Of a DNA stretch of 9,111 nucleotides, positions 7,536 through 9,111 are shown piece after piece (position 1 is the stretch's first letter; the number at the start of each line of letters is the position of its first letter). This DNA comes from JAWLFI01 sp041685645 (GTDB lineage Bacteria; Bacteroidota; Bacteroidia; Chitinophagales; Saprospiraceae): positions 1 to 9,111 of the forward strand of contig JAWLFI010000111.1 in the NCBI GenBank assembly GCA_041685645.1, in the 5' to 3' direction. The position numbers and the translations under genes are program-made. The notes beneath the pieces are model-generated. The model had not been told where the DNA came from, searched no databases, and saw only the letters and a list, made by a program, of their open reading frames with translations.

Positions 7536-8891
7536 ATGTCACACTACCGATGGTCGATTTTTCTGGTTTTATCATTCGTAATTGGATTTTCCGCCTGCGA
7601 TGACGATACCGATATGTCGCCCTCAGTAGAAGTTTTGTCTGTTTTGTTGAACAGTGCGCAGTTGTCCGATGGCGCCACCGAGGTGCCATTGGACGCTGTT
7701 TTTGGCTTAGTGTTTAATCGTGGGCTGGATCCCGATGCCTTTGAAGAGGCCTTTTCTCTTCAGCCCCAGACCGACCTGGACTTCAGTTATACTCAGCAAT
7801 CCGCTCGCGTTAGCATAGAAGCCATGCTTCAGGCCGATACAGAATATACCTTATCGATAGTCACGGAACCCATAGGCCTTCAAGGGGAAAGGCTTATGGA
7901 ACCCGTGACTATTTCTTTTCGCACTCGCGCCGAAGGTGTGATTCGATCTATGCCTCCCTGCACACAGGCCAGCTCAGAGTGCCTGCGCACCACCACCTTA
8001 CAAGGCCCGGATGGAGAGGGTGCATTCTCTTTTTACAGCAGTTTTCCCATTTATGAAGAGCTCGCATCCTGGGAGGATCTCACCTCCGCCCTTATCATGG
8101 TCCACGGACTCAATCGAAATGCCGACGACTATTTCCAATACCTCATGTCCACTCTGCAATCAGAAGAGCGACAGTCCGAAGTCGCATTTCTCGCGCCTCA
8201 TTTTCGACGAGAGGCGCGATCCGGAATGAATGACCTCTACTGGTCCGGCAATGGGTGGCGAGAAGGCCAATCCTCCAGCGATGCGGCTAATATGAGTTCC
8301 TTCGCTGTTATCGATCAACTCATTGATCAGCTCGGTGATCAAGAGCATTTTCCCGCACTGGAAAACATCATTATTGTCGGCCAATCCTCCGGGGGCTTAT
8401 TTGTGCATACCTACGCCGCCGCCACTCGCATAGAAGATCGACATTCGCACCTTCAGTTTCATTTTGTCGTCGGCGAAAGCCAGTACTTTTATTACCCCGA
8501 CGGACGCCGAGTCAATGAATCCAACGGGCAAATATTCACTCCGAGCGGCTGTACTGGATACGATATCTGGCCACTGGGCTACCGCAGCGTACCCTCTTAT
8601 GTGTCGGCGCAGTCCCGGGACAGCTTAAATCAACAATTTTTGAAGCGCGATCTCATCTATTTACTCGGAAACGGTTCGGGCAGCGATGGCTCCCTCAATA
8701 CCACCGAATGCCGTGCTACTCTGCTGGGTTCCAGCCGGTATCAGCGCGGCGAAAACATGTTGACCTATTTGAATACCGCCTTTCCCGATCACACCCACCG
8801 CAAAGTCATCGCCCAGGGCATCACCCACGACGGCAGCCGCATTTACCAAAGCCCTGCCTTTCGCACCCTCTTGAACGAACTGTTGGAGTAG
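7536..8891 (+). CDS. Surface lipoprotein: Big_5 domain fused to an alpha/beta hydrolase
   Basis: A 451-residue lipoprotein predicted to display a serine hydrolase on the cell surface. The signal peptide ends GFSAC (Cys21), followed directly by DDDTD, a strong match to the Bacteroidota surface-export signal. Residues about 29-132 form a Big_5 Ig-like domain related to the one in the preceding gene. The hydrolase occupies about 150-451. ALIMVHGLNRNADDY (HG at 190-191) gives the oxyanion-hole region, IIIVGQSSGG the nucleophile elbow with Ser284, LIYLLGNGSGSD a probable acid at Asp384, and QGITHDG the catalytic His431. Cys142/149 and Cys339/392 could form disulfides. The LYWSGNGWREG, MSSFAVID and YLLG...C...RG patterns resemble an uncharacterised alpha/beta hydrolase group, in which the elbow is usually GHSAG; here it is GQSSG. 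The frame is open upstream to 7320 inside the previous gene, but only the ATG at 7536 gives a signal peptide. It follows 13 nt after the previous stop. The substrate is unknown, probably an ester or amide. Confidence 0.85.
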   Translation: MSHYRWSIFLVLSFVIGFSACDDDTDMSPSVEVLSVLLNSAQLSDGATEVPLDAVFGLVFNRGLDPDAFEEAFSLQPQTDLDFSYTQQSARVSIEAMLQADTEYTLSIVTEPIGLQGERLMEPVTISFRTRAEGVIRSMPPCTQASSECLRTTTLQGPDGEGAFSFYSSFPIYEELASWEDLTSALIMVHGLNRNADDYFQYLMSTLQSEERQSEVAFLAPHFRREARSGMNDLYWSGNGWREGQSSSDAANMSSFAVIDQLIDQLGDQEHFPALENIIIVGQSSGGLFVHTYAAATRIEDRHSHLQFHFVVGESQYFYYPDGRRVNESNGQIFTPSGCTGYDIWPLGYRSVPSYVSAQSRDSLNQQFLKRDLIYLLGNGSGSDGSLNTTECRATLLGSSRYQRGENMLTYLNTAFPDHTHRKVIAQGITHDGSRIYQSPAFRTLLNELLE

Positions 8892-9111
8892 AAAAGCATC
8901 CCTTTTGCGACCCAATATTTACTCATTTTCTTTTGGCGCTACCCGTCCTACGGCCGGGCCGGGCTATCCGCTCGTAGTCCAGGCTCCATGCGTCGGTATC
9001 CGTAGGGCTGCGTAGAGTTTCCAAAGGTCACTTCCTCGCCTTACGGCTACTTGCCGCCTGGAGCCTTTACTGCCGCTACTATCCCTTAGCGAGGGAGAGG
9101 GTGGGTGAATT
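8892..9111. repeat. Non-coding tail with inverted repeats; probable dispersed intergenic repeat (cut by window end)
   Basis: No credible gene is seen in these 220 bases. The first 45 or so are AT-rich; from about 8934 the composition turns GC-rich and several short inverted repeats appear. CCCGTCC (8942-8948) faces GGCCGGG (8952-8958) with one mismatch and a 3-nt loop. AGGCTCCA (8981-8988) faces TGGAGCCT (9059-9066). TCCCT (9082-9086) faces AGGGA (9092-9096). CTACGG/CCGTAG-type words recur at 8948, 9000 and nearby. The segment beginning GGCGCTACCCGTCC resembles, from memory, repeats found between genes in many Bacteroidota genomes, often just after operon ends. Copy number cannot be assessed here, and the far boundary is not in the window. 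Confidence 0.5.
8942..8958 (+). terminator. Short GC-rich hairpin after the last gene; possible transcription end
   Basis: A 7-bp stem with one mismatch and a TAC loop lies 51 bases after the last stop codon and is the first strong hairpin in the operon direction. It has no T-run after it, so it does not fit a standard intrinsic terminator. It may be only the first arm of the surrounding repeat. Its position at the end of a tight gene cluster is the main support. Confidence 0.25.

Noticed and set aside
8708..8977. An alternative-frame open stretch running past the end of the hydrolase gene
   Set aside because: Most of it overlaps the hydrolase in another frame, its translation has low-complexity Pro/Arg/His content, and its end lies in the repeat-like tail.
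1..9111. CRISPR array, tRNA/rRNA genes, transposase, phage or toxin-antitoxin genes
   Set aside because: No regularly spaced direct repeats, tRNA cloverleaf, rRNA or recombinase motifs were found on either strand by reading. The window is almost fully occupied by the six genes described.

Overview
The window reads as a chromosomal segment of a member of the Bacteroidota. The evidence is a SusC-like/SusD-like outer-membrane pair, lipoproteins whose lipobox Cys is followed by Asp-rich residues (the Bacteroidota surface-export signal), and A-rich leaders without clear Shine-Dalgarno sites. The mix of tandem LTD-like domains, Calx-beta and Big_5 modules resembles marine or environmental groups such as Saprospiria or Cytophagia. 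That placement is an impression from memory, not a computed result.

Layout, all on the + strand: (1) 2-244, the C-terminal end of a DASS/SLC13-type sodium:anion symporter that began upstream. (2) 283-3522, a SusC/RagA-type TonB-dependent transporter. (3) 3535-4956, its SusD-like lipoprotein partner. (4) 4966-5730, a secreted SGNH/GDSL hydrolase. (5) 5759-7522, a surface lipoprotein with an Ig-like (Big_5) domain, a Calx-beta domain and two tandem cysteine-bearing LTD-like domains. (6) 7536-8891, a surface lipoprotein with a Big_5 domain fused to an alpha/beta hydrolase. (7) 8892-9111, non-coding DNA with several inverted repeats that looks like a dispersed intergenic repeat.

Gaps between genes are 38, 12, 9, 28 and 13 nt, with no terminator-like hairpin between them, so genes 2-6, and possibly the transporter too, look like one operon. 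The natural reading is a SusCD-type uptake system. The lipoprotein with repeated domains would sit in the SusE/SusF (surface binding protein) position. The two Ser-His-Asp type hydrolases would cut the substrate, SusD/SusC would capture and import the product, and the upstream anion symporter could move a small carboxylate across the inner membrane.

No glycoside hydrolase, polysaccharide lyase, sulfatase or SusR/ECF-sigma regulator is visible. The locus therefore looks ester- or acyl-directed rather than a classical polysaccharide utilization locus. The substrate cannot be read from the sequence.
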